A stretch of DNA of 6,610 nucleotides from Halovenus sp. (GCA_028275145.1 JAQCNG010000024.1:1-6610); one strand, 5' to 3'. Positions 1 through 5,841 are shown, counted from the stretch's first letter. Numbers and translations: made by a program. Notes: a model not told the origin generated them from the sequence alone.

Positions 1-539
1 CCGACCACGTCACAGGCCGCCATCAGTGTGCGTTGGCCCTCCTCGAAGGAGGGGATGTCACGCGCGACGTAACAGGGAGAGCCATCGGCGATGAGATGTT
101 CGAACGCGTCGGAGTAGCCGTACTCGTGGTCGCTGTCGGCGATGGCCCGCGCGATGTGTGGACGGCCCACCCCGGGTTCGAACGTCACGTCGAGGTCGAC
201 CCCGAGCCGGTCCTCGACACAGCTCACTATCTCGCGGGCCCGCTCGATGCGGTTCTCCTGGAGGTCGGCCACCAGTTCGGTGAGCCCCTCGGTGCGGGTG
301 GCCCCGTAGCCGAGCAGGTCCAGCCGCGCCTCGTCGGTCTCGACGCGTAACTCGATGCCGTGTATCACCTCGAGCCCGTCGACGGAGTCGACCGGGCCGT
401 CGAGGTCGGGGTGGAGTCTGTCGTGGTCGGTGATCGCAACCGCCTCGACGCCGGCCGCCTCGGCGGCCGCCGGCAGCGTCTCGACGGTCAGTGTCCCGTC
501 CGAGTTCGTCGTGTGGACGTGCAAGTCCGCGATGACCAT
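1..539 (-). CDS. PHP-domain metal-dependent phosphoesterase (C-terminus beyond the window)
   Basis: I translated the minus strand from the ATG at 539-537 and it stays open to the left edge, giving 179 residues. PHP metal-ligand motifs are visible in order: HVH at residues 7-9, SDGT with D14, TDHD at 37-40, GIEL with E63, and GRPH with H128. GRPH followed by Ile-Ala-Arg resembles the RnmA/YciV-TrpH branch, whose bacterial members cleave 3',5'-nucleoside bisphosphates or trim RNA 5' ends; that substrate is inferred only. PHP proteins bind two or three metal ions and hydrolyse phosphoesters in the cytoplasm. Family members run about 220-290 residues, so roughly the last quarter or more is missing, including later His/Asp ligands. 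It lies 67 bases downstream of the DppB-type gene on the same strand. No clear TATA box or Shine-Dalgarno site precedes it, so it could be read from the permease transcript or a weak promoter. Family confident, substrate not. Confidence 0.88.
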   Translation of the reverse strand, partial: MVIADLHVHTTNSDGTLTVETLPAAAEAAGVEAVAITDHDRLHPDLDGPVDSVDGLEVIHGIELRVETDEARLDLLGYGATRTEGLTELVADLQENRIERAREIVSCVEDRLGVDLDVTFEPGVGRPHIARAIADSDHEYGYSDAFEHLIADGSPCYVARDIPSFEEGQRTLMAACDVV

Positions 540-606
540 ACTGGTGACTACAGCGCCCGTTGCTTGAGGCTGCCGGTCCGCCCCCGCCACCGGTCTCGCT
601 CTGTCG

Positions 607-1581
607 CTACTCGCCGTCGATGCGGGCGTCCAGAGTCGTTGCGGCGATGTCCTGTGCGACGCTCGCGAGAATCGCGATGATAGAAAAGACCATCGTGAGC
701 ACCATCACCAGCTCCAGGTCTCTGGCCAGAATCCCCTCGTAGGCGAGCAGGCCGATACCGGGCACCTCGAACACCACCTCGACGACGAATATCGTCACGA
801 GCAACACCCCCAGCAGTTCGGTGATAAACAGCGTCACCAGCGACAGCGCGTCGGAGCGGAACACGTGCCGTGCCACCCGTCTCTGCCCCGCGCCCTTTGC
901 TCGCACGAACTTCACGAACTGCTCGCGCAGTGACTCGCGGCTCTCCGACCGGGTGTACCTGAAATAGCCCGCGAGCAGATGTGTCGACAGCACCACCGCC
1001 GGGAGCACGAGCCAGAGCAGATTCGACCCGGAAAAGCCCGCGCCGGCCTCGTAGGCCTCCGGAAACCAGTCGGGTTCGGCATCCTCCAGGGTGAAAAATA
1101 TCACGCCCGCGACAAAGAAGTTCGGCAGGCCAAAAACGAGGTAGAGACTGCCCGCGAACAGCCGGGAACTGGCCGCCGTCGGATGTCGCGCGCTGTGGTA
1201 CCCGACGAGCAGCGCCAGCACGAACGCCACCAGGGTCGCCGGAACGGCGTAGGCGAGTGTCACCGACAGCGCCTCGCGAACAGCGGTGACGTTCGACACC
1301 GCCCCCTCGGCACCGACCAGTCGACCGCCCACAGCCGAGGTGCCCCACTCGAGCGTGACAAACGACCGGAGCCAGTCGACGTACTGCTCGGACAGCGGCG
1401 GTGGTTCCGGCAGGTCCGCCTCCACCCCGCCCACGTTCGCTGCCCACCTGAGCGCTATCCGTTCCCGGTCCGGGCTCAGTGCTACCAGCCCGAACACCGC
1501 TGTCGCCGCGACGTACACCGCAAAGACCGTCCAGAGAAGACGGCCGAGAAACCGCTCGACGAGGGACCGTGAGATGGACAC
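607..1581 (-). CDS. dppB: ABC transporter permease, DppB/OppB family
   Basis: This 324-residue inner-membrane permease is one half of a channel for a peptide, nickel or similar importer (binding-protein-dependent transport family 1). An N-terminal helix spans about 12-34. An external loop follows (about 36-105), then helices near 106-128, 141-164, 187-206, 246-270 and 290-314. The cytoplasmic EAA loop that docks on the ATPase is at about 223-243 (FVRAKGAGQRRVARH, with the invariant-type Gly). The segment VFEVPGIG at about 270-277 is a DppB-family hallmark. Length matches the family (about 310-340). I chose the GTG at 1581-1579: the open frame runs much further upstream, but a TATA-like box centred about 29 bases before this GTG fits a leaderless transcript, and homology begins here. 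The DppC-type partner is divergent rather than downstream. The substrate cannot be told, because no binding protein is in view. Confidence 0.92.
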   Translation of the reverse strand: MSISRSLVERFLGRLLWTVFAVYVAATAVFGLVALSPDRERIALRWAANVGGVEADLPEPPPLSEQYVDWLRSFVTLEWGTSAVGGRLVGAEGAVSNVTAVREALSVTLAYAVPATLVAFVLALLVGYHSARHPTAASSRLFAGSLYLVFGLPNFFVAGVIFFTLEDAEPDWFPEAYEAGAGFSGSNLLWLVLPAVVLSTHLLAGYFRYTRSESRESLREQFVKFVRAKGAGQRRVARHVFRSDALSLVTLFITELLGVLLVTIFVVEVVFEVPGIGLLAYEGILARDLELVMVLTMVFSIIAILASVAQDIAATTLDARIDGE

Positions 1582-1606
1582 GTCGTGGCAGGTACATCCA
1601 CAGCAG

Positions 1607-1613
1607 TATAAAT
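1607..1613 (-). promoter_or_regulatory. TATA box of the DppB-type gene
   Basis: On the minus strand this reads ATTTATA and its centre lies about 29 bases upstream of the GTG at 1581. In haloarchaea transcription starts about 25-28 bases after the TATA centre, so the mRNA would begin at or beside the start codon. No Shine-Dalgarno site is present. This supports the GTG start over upstream in-frame codons. Confidence 0.7.
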
Positions 1614-1647
1614 CTTGGCTCGGACCCCGGCAGAGTCGGCGTGGTAT

Positions 1648-1654
1648 TTTTATA
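1648..1654 (+). promoter_or_regulatory. TATA box of the DppC-type gene
   Basis: TTTTATA on the plus strand, centred about 36 bases before the ATG at 1687. It predicts transcription starting near 1678 and a leader of about 9 bases. It falls downstream of an upstream in-frame ATG at 1615, which rules that codon out as the start. It also makes the in-frame GTG at 1672 unlikely, because that codon would precede the predicted transcription start. Its centre is about 41 bases from the opposing TATA box at 1607-1613. Confidence 0.65.
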
Positions 1655-1686
1655 CACTCCCCGTCGAAACTGTGTTCACGGTCCTC

Positions 1687-2874
1687 ATGTCGGAAGCTGT
1701 CGATATCGACGAGGGGAAGTTTGGAACCTCGGTGTGGATGCGACTCAGGGCGTTTGTTCGGCCGCTGGTCGTTCTGTCGACGTTCGGGGTGCTGTTCGCC
1801 GGGTTCGTCACCTCGTACGAGCCACAGCGACCCGACGGCGGCACGGTGTCGCTCCTCGGAAACGAGATTGTCATGCTGGACTGGGTGACCCTGTGTGCGC
1901 TGGTGGTGGCGGTGGTGGCGCTCGGTCCGGCGCTGGGCCGGCGCTGGCGGGCGACTCCCGGCGTGGTCCGGAAGTTCGGCAGAGACCGGGTCGCCGGGGT
2001 CGCAGCGCTGGTGTTGCTCGGCCTGGTGGCGCTGGGGACGTTCGGACCGATGTTCGTGGCCGAGAACGCCTTCGACCCGGCCTTCCAGTACAATCCGCCG
2101 GCAGGGGGGTCGGTCGAGAACTTCATCCCGAATCAGTGTGCCGGAACCGTGACCGACGGCGGCACGACCTGTCGCGGCGACAGTACGTACCTGCTCGGGA
2201 CCGACGGTTCCGGTGGCGAAATCCTCGGGGCCGTGGTCCACGGCCTCCGGACCAGTCTCCAGGTCGGCGTCTCGGCCGCGGTCATCGCCGGTGGCATCGG
2301 TACGCTCGTCGGACTCCTCTCGGGCACTGTCGGGGGCCGTCTCGACACGCTGTTGATGCGGTACGTGGACCTGCAGATGGCCATCCCCTCGTTTTTCGTG
2401 TACGCCCTGCTGACGGTCGTGCTCTCGACCCCGGGGGACCTCGCGCTGATGGTCGTCGTGTTCGGCCTGTTGAGTTGGGGTGGCCTGGCGAAACTCGTCC
2501 GGAGCGAGGTGCTCCAGGTGCGCGAACAGCTGTACGTGACCTCGGCACAGGCGGCCGGCGCGTCGCCGCTGTATCGCCTCCGGAAACACGTGCTGCCGAA
2601 CGTCTCGACCGGCGTGCTGGTGCCGCTCACGACACTCATCCCGCTGTACGTGCTCTACGAGGCCGCACTGTCCTTTCTCGAACTGGGGGCCTCGGCAAAC
2701 GAACAGGTCTCGCTCGGCCGAAAGATCGCCGAGGGGTTCCGGGAACCGATGTTCTCGTGGTGGGAGGTGTGGTGGGTCGCTGTCTTCCCCGCGCTCGCCG
2801 TCACCGGACTCACCGTGACGCTCCTGCTCACCGGCGACCGCGTCAGTGACCTGCTCGACCCCCGGAGCTACTGA
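1687..2874 (+). CDS. dppC: ABC transporter permease, DppC/OppC family, with extra N-terminal helices
   Basis: This 395-residue permease is the expected partner of the DppB-type protein in a heterodimeric import channel. Two additional hydrophobic segments (about 25-42 and 64-82) precede the usual OppC N-terminal helix (about 103-121). An outward loop follows, ending in LLGTDGSGGEIL (169-180), the counterpart of the family GTDxxGRDxL signature, with Gly and Glu where Arg and Asp are usual. Core helices follow at about 190-212, 226-248, 252-270, 308-330 and 361-382. The EAA loop is at about 280-303 (YVTSAQAAGASPLYRLRKHVLPN region, with Gly291). Usual family length is about 280-310, so the N-terminus adds roughly 80-100 residues. 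The outward loop holds Cys151 and Cys162, which could form a disulfide. The start is the ATG at 1687, set by the TATA box. No ATPase or binding-protein gene follows. Substrate unknown. Confidence 0.92.
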   Translation: MSEAVDIDEGKFGTSVWMRLRAFVRPLVVLSTFGVLFAGFVTSYEPQRPDGGTVSLLGNEIVMLDWVTLCALVVAVVALGPALGRRWRATPGVVRKFGRDRVAGVAALVLLGLVALGTFGPMFVAENAFDPAFQYNPPAGGSVENFIPNQCAGTVTDGGTTCRGDSTYLLGTDGSGGEILGAVVHGLRTSLQVGVSAAVIAGGIGTLVGLLSGTVGGRLDTLLMRYVDLQMAIPSFFVYALLTVVLSTPGDLALMVVVFGLLSWGGLAKLVRSEVLQVREQLYVTSAQAAGASPLYRLRKHVLPNVSTGVLVPLTTLIPLYVLYEAALSFLELGASANEQVSLGRKIAEGFREPMFSWWEVWWVAVFPALAVTGLTVTLLLTGDRVSDLLDPRSY

Positions 2875-2938
2875 CCCCCGACCTCGCGTGTCGACGCCCG
2901 TTCTGACTCGCGGCTCCGGTTGCGCGGCTGACCGACCA

Positions 2939-2955
2939 TCCTAGTCCGTCCTAGT
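2939..2955. repeat. TCCTAGT direct repeat, 10-base phase, possible operator
   Basis: TCCTAGT occurs at 2939-2945 and again at 2949-2955, exactly one helical turn apart. A weaker copy, GCCTACG, lies at 2958-2964. The repeats end about 15 bases before the first TATA-like box of the DUF5789-type gene, where archaeal activators or repressors often bind. The repeat is directly seen; a regulatory role is inference. Confidence 0.4.
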
Positions 2956-2969
2956 ATGCCTACGAAGAG

Positions 2970-2989
2970 TTTATAATGAAAGTTTATTA
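2970..2989 (+). promoter_or_regulatory. Two tandem TATA-like boxes before the DUF5789-type gene
   Basis: TTTATAA lies at 2970-2976 and TTTATTA at 2983-2989, in the most AT-rich patch of the window. The second box is centred 27 bases before the ATG at 3013, the leaderless spacing. The first would give a leader of about 13 bases. A GGAG at 3008-3011 is only one base from the ATG, too close to act as a normal Shine-Dalgarno site. Which box is used cannot be decided by eye. Confidence 0.6.
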
Positions 2990-3012
2990 CTGACGGGTGC
3001 ACAGAGAGGAGT

Positions 3013-3300
3013 ATGCGACTGACACGCACCGTCGCGGACTGTTGTGCGGAGCACACCTACCCGACCACCACGGCAAAGCTCATCGACGACCACGGGGAGA
3101 CAGAGCTCGAACACGCAAACGGTGCAGTGACACTGGGCGAGGTGCTGGGGCGGCTGCCGAGTCACGAACTCGAAACCGTCGAGGACGCACGACACACCAT
3201 CTACGGTGCGCTCGGCGAGGATGCGATCGGGCGAAAGGAGTACAGCGACCGCGACCCGCGGTGTCCCGGCGAGGGCATCTCCGACCAAGTTTCTCTGTGA
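3013..3300 (+). CDS. Small haloarchaeal protein, DUF5789-like
   Basis: This is a 95-residue soluble protein of unknown function. Its pattern matches what I recall of the haloarchaeal DUF5789 family: a YPTTTAKLID segment near 16-25, TLGEVLGRL near 40-48, a central Glu/Asp-rich helix (ETVEDARHTIYGAL, about 54-67) and the conserved tail GRKEYSDRDP (about 73-82). No membrane segment, signal peptide or catalytic motif is visible. Cys10 and Cys11 are adjacent near the N-terminus, with a third Cys near 84, too few for an obvious zinc site. The start is the ATG at 3013, which fits the TATA spacing. It is a single-gene unit with its own promoter. Its stop lies only 7 bases from that of the opposing sensor-domain gene. 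Family assignment is from memory of the consensus; function is not known. Confidence 0.82.
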   Translation: MRLTRTVADCCAEHTYPTTTAKLIDDHGETELEHANGAVTLGEVLGRLPSHELETVEDARHTIYGALGEDAIGRKEYSDRDPRCPGEGISDQVSL

Positions 3301-3307
3301 AGTCGGG

Positions 3308-3988
3308 CTACTCGGCCGGCGGGGCGGTTCCCGAGCCCTCCGCACCCAGCAATGAGGAGGCTATCGAGGCGTTCACGCGGGCAAAGGCGTTGAGCAGGTG
3401 CAGACCGACGAGACCAATCACCACACCAGCCAGAACCGCGAGCGCCTGCTCGGCGGTCGTCTCGACCGACTCCGCGACGGTCCAGTCGTTTATCTGAACG
3501 CCCAGCGCGCCCTCGGGAAACACCGGGGCGAGCACGAGGTCCACCGCGATACCGACAAACAGCGTCAACAGCACGAACGAGAGGATGCCGGTGAAGAACT
3601 TCAGAAACAGGAAGCCGAACTGGCGCCACGTCGAGGAGGCACTGACGTAGGCCTTTCCGATGGCGACGAGGCCGTTCTCCTCGGGTTCGATGTCGTCGGG
3701 CGGACGGATCTCCGTGCCGAGCAGCCTGTTTGCGAGTTTGCGCTCGAACGCGCCGAGTGCGCGCACTCCGACGAGCATCACCAGCAGTATACCGAGTCCG
3801 ATGACCACCATCGACAGCCCCACGCCCAGCGCGAACCCCGTGGTGAGAAATATAAAGTACAGCATACCGAGCGGAAAGGCCAGAAAGAGATACAGCAGGT
3901 TCTTGTAGGTCTGTCCCTTCGCGGCGACACCGAGGATAGCCGACGGCGAGTACCCGGCGGACGTGTCGGTTGTTGCTGAACGGCTCAT
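3308..3988 (-). CDS. Stand-alone putative sensor-domain membrane protein (PF13796-like)
   Basis: This 226-residue integral membrane protein has four hydrophobic regions at about 29-50, 53-76, 123-158 (long, possibly a re-entrant or double span) and 180-203. Two related halves are visible. The first begins YKNLLYLFLAFPLG (28-41) and the second WRQFGFLFLKFFTG (121-134), each leading into a long hydrophobic stretch. This duplicated pattern is typical of the putative sensor domain family, which in actinobacteria is often the N-terminal part of a histidine kinase. No kinase, HAMP or DNA-binding region is attached here, so it may act with a separate partner or not signal at all. AFERKLANRLLG (80-91) is a cytoplasmic amphipathic segment common in the family. 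The ATG at 3988 was chosen because the upstream in-frame ATG at 4018 overlaps the TATA box. Function not established. Confidence 0.8.
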   Translation of the reverse strand: MSRSATTDTSAGYSPSAILGVAAKGQTYKNLLYLFLAFPLGMLYFIFLTTGFALGVGLSMVVIGLGILLVMLVGVRALGAFERKLANRLLGTEIRPPDDIEPEENGLVAIGKAYVSASSTWRQFGFLFLKFFTGILSFVLLTLFVGIAVDLVLAPVFPEGALGVQINDWTVAESVETTAEQALAVLAGVVIGLVGLHLLNAFARVNASIASSLLGAEGSGTAPPAE

Positions 3989-4015
3989 CTCGTTCGTGTA
4001 TCGATGTCGGAGAGA

Positions 4016-4021
4016 CATATA
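4016..4021 (-). promoter_or_regulatory. TATA box of the sensor-domain gene
   Basis: TATATG on the minus strand (within GGTATATG), centred about 31 bases before the ATG at 3988. It predicts an mRNA beginning within a few bases of the start codon, with no Shine-Dalgarno site. The near-palindrome TCTCCCGGAGA lies 15 bases further upstream. Confidence 0.6.
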
Positions 4022-4035
4022 CCGACCGTGTGATT

Positions 4036-4046
4036 TCTCCCGGAGA
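4036..4046. repeat. Near-palindrome TCTCCCGGAGA, copy 1
   Basis: Five-base inverted arms (TCTCC/GGAGA) surround a single central C. The identical 11 bases recur at 5878-5888, also in a divergent intergenic region and also upstream of the TATA box of a minus-strand gene. It could be a binding site for a shared regulator. Two copies alone cannot prove that. Confidence 0.35.
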
Positions 4047-4130
4047 GACGGCGATTGGCGCGGAGAAACAGCGGTGACCCGCCGAGTGCGGTCGGTCCCC
4101 GACCAGTGCGAGAGGACAGGCGGGGCCGCC

Positions 4131-4145
4131 GGGGGCAGAACCCCC
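4131..4145. other. GGGGG-CAGAA-CCCCC hairpin before the MBL-fold gene
   Basis: A perfect five-pair G:C stem with a five-base loop ends 27 bases before the ATG at 4173. It occupies the place where a TATA box would be expected, and no TATA-like sequence is seen there. It could be chance in GC-rich DNA, an operator, or structure in a longer 5' leader. Confidence 0.3.
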
Positions 4146-4172
4146 AAGTGCCGGCCGGCCGTTGCTCCCGGC

Positions 4173-4934
4173 ATGCACGTCACATTTCTGGGGACCGGCG
4201 CGGCGATGCCGACCGGTCGCCGCGTCCAGACGGGGCTGTTACTAGAGCCAGACCGGCCGCTGCTGGTCGACTGTGGCAGCGGCGTCCTGCACGCGCTCGC
4301 ACGCACCGATGTCGGGTACGAGGGGGTCGATACCGTTCTGTTGACCCACCACCATCTGGACCACGTCTCGGACCTCCCGGTGCTGATGAAGGCCCGGTGG
4401 CTGGCCGGCGAGACAGACCTGACCGTCGCCGGGCCGCCGGGGACCCGCGACCTGGTCGAGGGGTTGCTCGACGTCCACGGGTACATGCAGAATCGTCTGG
4501 ACCTGGATATCCGGGAGATAGCGCACGGCGAGGCGGTCGACCTGTGCGGCACCGGTATCGAGGCCCGCGAGACGGTACACTCGATGCAGTGTCTCGCCTA
4601 CCGGTTCACCCCGCCGGGCGGGGCATCGTTCGTCTTCGGCGCGGACAGCGAGGCTGACCCCGGGTTGTGTGCGTTTGCCGACGGCGCGGCCGCGCTCGCA
4701 CACGACTGTTCCTTTCCCGACGACGTCGACGTGTCGAACCATCCCACGCCGACCAGCCTCGGCCGTGCGCTGGCCGAGGCCGACCCGGATGTCGGCACGG
4801 TGTATCTCACCCACCTCTACCCCCACACGGAGGGGCGCCACGAGGATATGCTCGACTCGCTGGGCACACACTACGACGGCGATGTGGGCTTTGCCAGCGA
4901 CGGCCTGACCGTCGACCTCGCGGAACTGGACTGA
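4173..4934 (+). CDS. MBL-fold metallohydrolase, RNase Z-like subgroup
   Basis: This 253-residue cytoplasmic metallo-beta-lactamase-fold enzyme probably hydrolyses a phosphoester with two bound zinc ions. It opens with the fold's first strand, MHVTFLGTGAAMP. The metal motif THHHLDH supplies H59, H61, D63 and H64. Further likely ligands are H136 (ETVHS), D158 (FGADSE) and H214 (YLTHLYP), with H190 in the position of the RNase Z His that precedes the last helix-strand unit. The order and spacing are RNase Z-like. However, it is shorter than usual tRNase Z (about 280-330), shows no recognisable tRNA-gripping arm, and lacks the PxxxRN-type segment after the first strand. A phosphodiesterase or other small-molecule role is therefore as likely as tRNA 3' processing. 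The start at 4173 is set by the fold boundary; the frame extends upstream into the divergent neighbour. No clear promoter or Shine-Dalgarno site is seen. Confidence 0.9.
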   Translation: MHVTFLGTGAAMPTGRRVQTGLLLEPDRPLLVDCGSGVLHALARTDVGYEGVDTVLLTHHHLDHVSDLPVLMKARWLAGETDLTVAGPPGTRDLVEGLLDVHGYMQNRLDLDIREIAHGEAVDLCGTGIEARETVHSMQCLAYRFTPPGGASFVFGADSEADPGLCAFADGAAALAHDCSFPDDVDVSNHPTPTSLGRALAEADPDVGTVYLTHLYPHTEGRHEDMLDSLGTHYDGDVGFASDGLTVDLAELD

Positions 4935-4957
4935 GACCGGCCACGCGGTGTTCCGGG

Positions 4958-5818
4958 CTACCGGCCCGGCCGCTCGAACGCCGGCCCCTCGACGGCCGGC
5001 CGGACCGGGTCACCCCCCTCCCAGGCGTAGAACCCCTCGCCCGCGTTCCGTCCGGTCTTGCCGCGGGCGACCCGGTCTGTGAGTGTCTCGGGCGGTTCGT
5101 AGCGCGCTCCCACCTCCTCGGCGAGGTACTCGAGCAGGTCGAGGCGGCGCTGCAGGCCGACCCGGTCGGCCCGTTCGAGCGGCCCGACGGCGTGGTCGTA
5201 GCCGTCCACCAGCAGGTCGTCGATTGTCTCGACGCCGGCGACGCCCGCCTCCAGGAGTCGTATCGCCTCGACCTCCAGCGCCACCGCGAGGCGTCCCGAG
5301 ACCGGCCCGGGCGTGTCCGCGACGAAAAGCGGCGTCGCGCCCAGGCCCTCGACGAACGACGACGCCCGGTCGAGTGTCTCCTCGGTCGTCTGTTCGGCGG
5401 TGACCACCTCGACGACGCCGGTGTCGTCGGGGTGGACCCGGAGACCCAGCGCACGGCCGGGGTGGTCGAGTGCGCCCGCGGCCGCGGTCACCGACAGCGA
5501 CGGCTGGTTCGTCGCCACCAGCGTCTCCCGGCCGACGAGCGCCTCGAGCTCGGCGAAACGCTCGCCGAGGCGGTCCGCGTCGTCGATGGTCGTCTCCACG
5601 ACCAGGTCCACGTTCGAGACGGCAGCGGTCAGTCCGGTCGTCGCGTCCAGTGACTCCCCCCGGACGTCCGCCCGCTCCAGGTGGCGCTCGATGACGTCGA
5701 TCGCATCCATCGCCGCCGACGGGTCCTCCGCGTGGATGCTGACCTCGTTGCCACTGCGCACGCAGAGCCGCGAAATCTCCTGTCCCGCGTCGCCGACGCC
5801 CAGTACGGCTACGTTCAT
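4958..5818 (-). CDS. 3-hydroxyacyl-CoA dehydrogenase family protein with altered active site
   Basis: This 286-residue two-domain protein has the length of single-function 3-hydroxyacyl-CoA dehydrogenases, which oxidise L-3-hydroxyacyl-CoA with NAD in beta-oxidation or related routes. The N-terminal Rossmann fold shows GVGDAG (7-12) and an acidic patch after strand two (E31, D32). DLVVETTIDD (71-80) matches the family's D-V-E-A motif, and the C-terminal domain shows GPLERADRVGL (212-222) and KTGRNAGEGFYAW (254-266). The catalytic segment, usually GxHFxNP, reads GLRVHP (125-130). The usual His is therefore Arg, with one residue deleted, though the partner Glu is kept (E137). The conserved Asn of the DTPGFxxNRL segment is Gly here (DTPGPVSGRL, G175). 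It may use another substrate or be non-catalytic. A single gene, tail-to-tail with the MBL-fold gene. The ATG at 5818 fits leaderless spacing. Confidence 0.87.
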   Translation of the reverse strand: MNVAVLGVGDAGQEISRLCVRSGNEVSIHAEDPSAAMDAIDVIERHLERADVRGESLDATTGLTAAVSNVDLVVETTIDDADRLGERFAELEALVGRETLVATNQPSLSVTAAAGALDHPGRALGLRVHPDDTGVVEVVTAEQTTEETLDRASSFVEGLGATPLFVADTPGPVSGRLAVALEVEAIRLLEAGVAGVETIDDLLVDGYDHAVGPLERADRVGLQRRLDLLEYLAEEVGARYEPPETLTDRVARGKTGRNAGEGFYAWEGGDPVRPAVEGPAFERPGR

Positions 5819-5841
5819 GCACGAGTGGTCGACCGTCCACG

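Noticed and set aside
548..1657. A 369-residue minus-strand open frame overlapping the DppB-type gene
   Set aside because: It is an Arg/Gly-rich out-of-frame shadow of the permease, with no family motif.
1615..1686. N-terminal extension of the DppC-type gene from the ATG at 1615
   Set aside because: The TATA box at 1648-1654 lies inside this stretch and the extra residues show no family similarity.
607..2589. A 660-residue minus-strand open frame running through the DppC-type gene
   Set aside because: Only the last 324 residues look like a real permease. The upstream part is antisense to the DppC-type gene, is low in hydrophobic pattern, and lies beyond the TATA box at 1607-1613. GC-rich DNA leaves long antisense frames open.
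3963..4172. N-terminal extension of the MBL-fold gene from the ATG at 3963
   Set aside because: It overlaps the start of the opposing sensor-domain gene and its promoter, is Arg-rich, and precedes the normal first strand of the fold.
3989..4552. N-terminal extension of the sensor-domain gene on the minus strand
   Set aside because: The frame is open but antisense to the MBL-fold gene. The TATA box at 4016-4021 sits between it and the start at 3988.
5010..5840. Long overlapping frames opposite and alongside the dehydrogenase-family gene
   Set aside because: They are Arg/Gly/Pro-rich shadows with no recognisable motif, while the frame from 5818 to 4958 has all the family landmarks.
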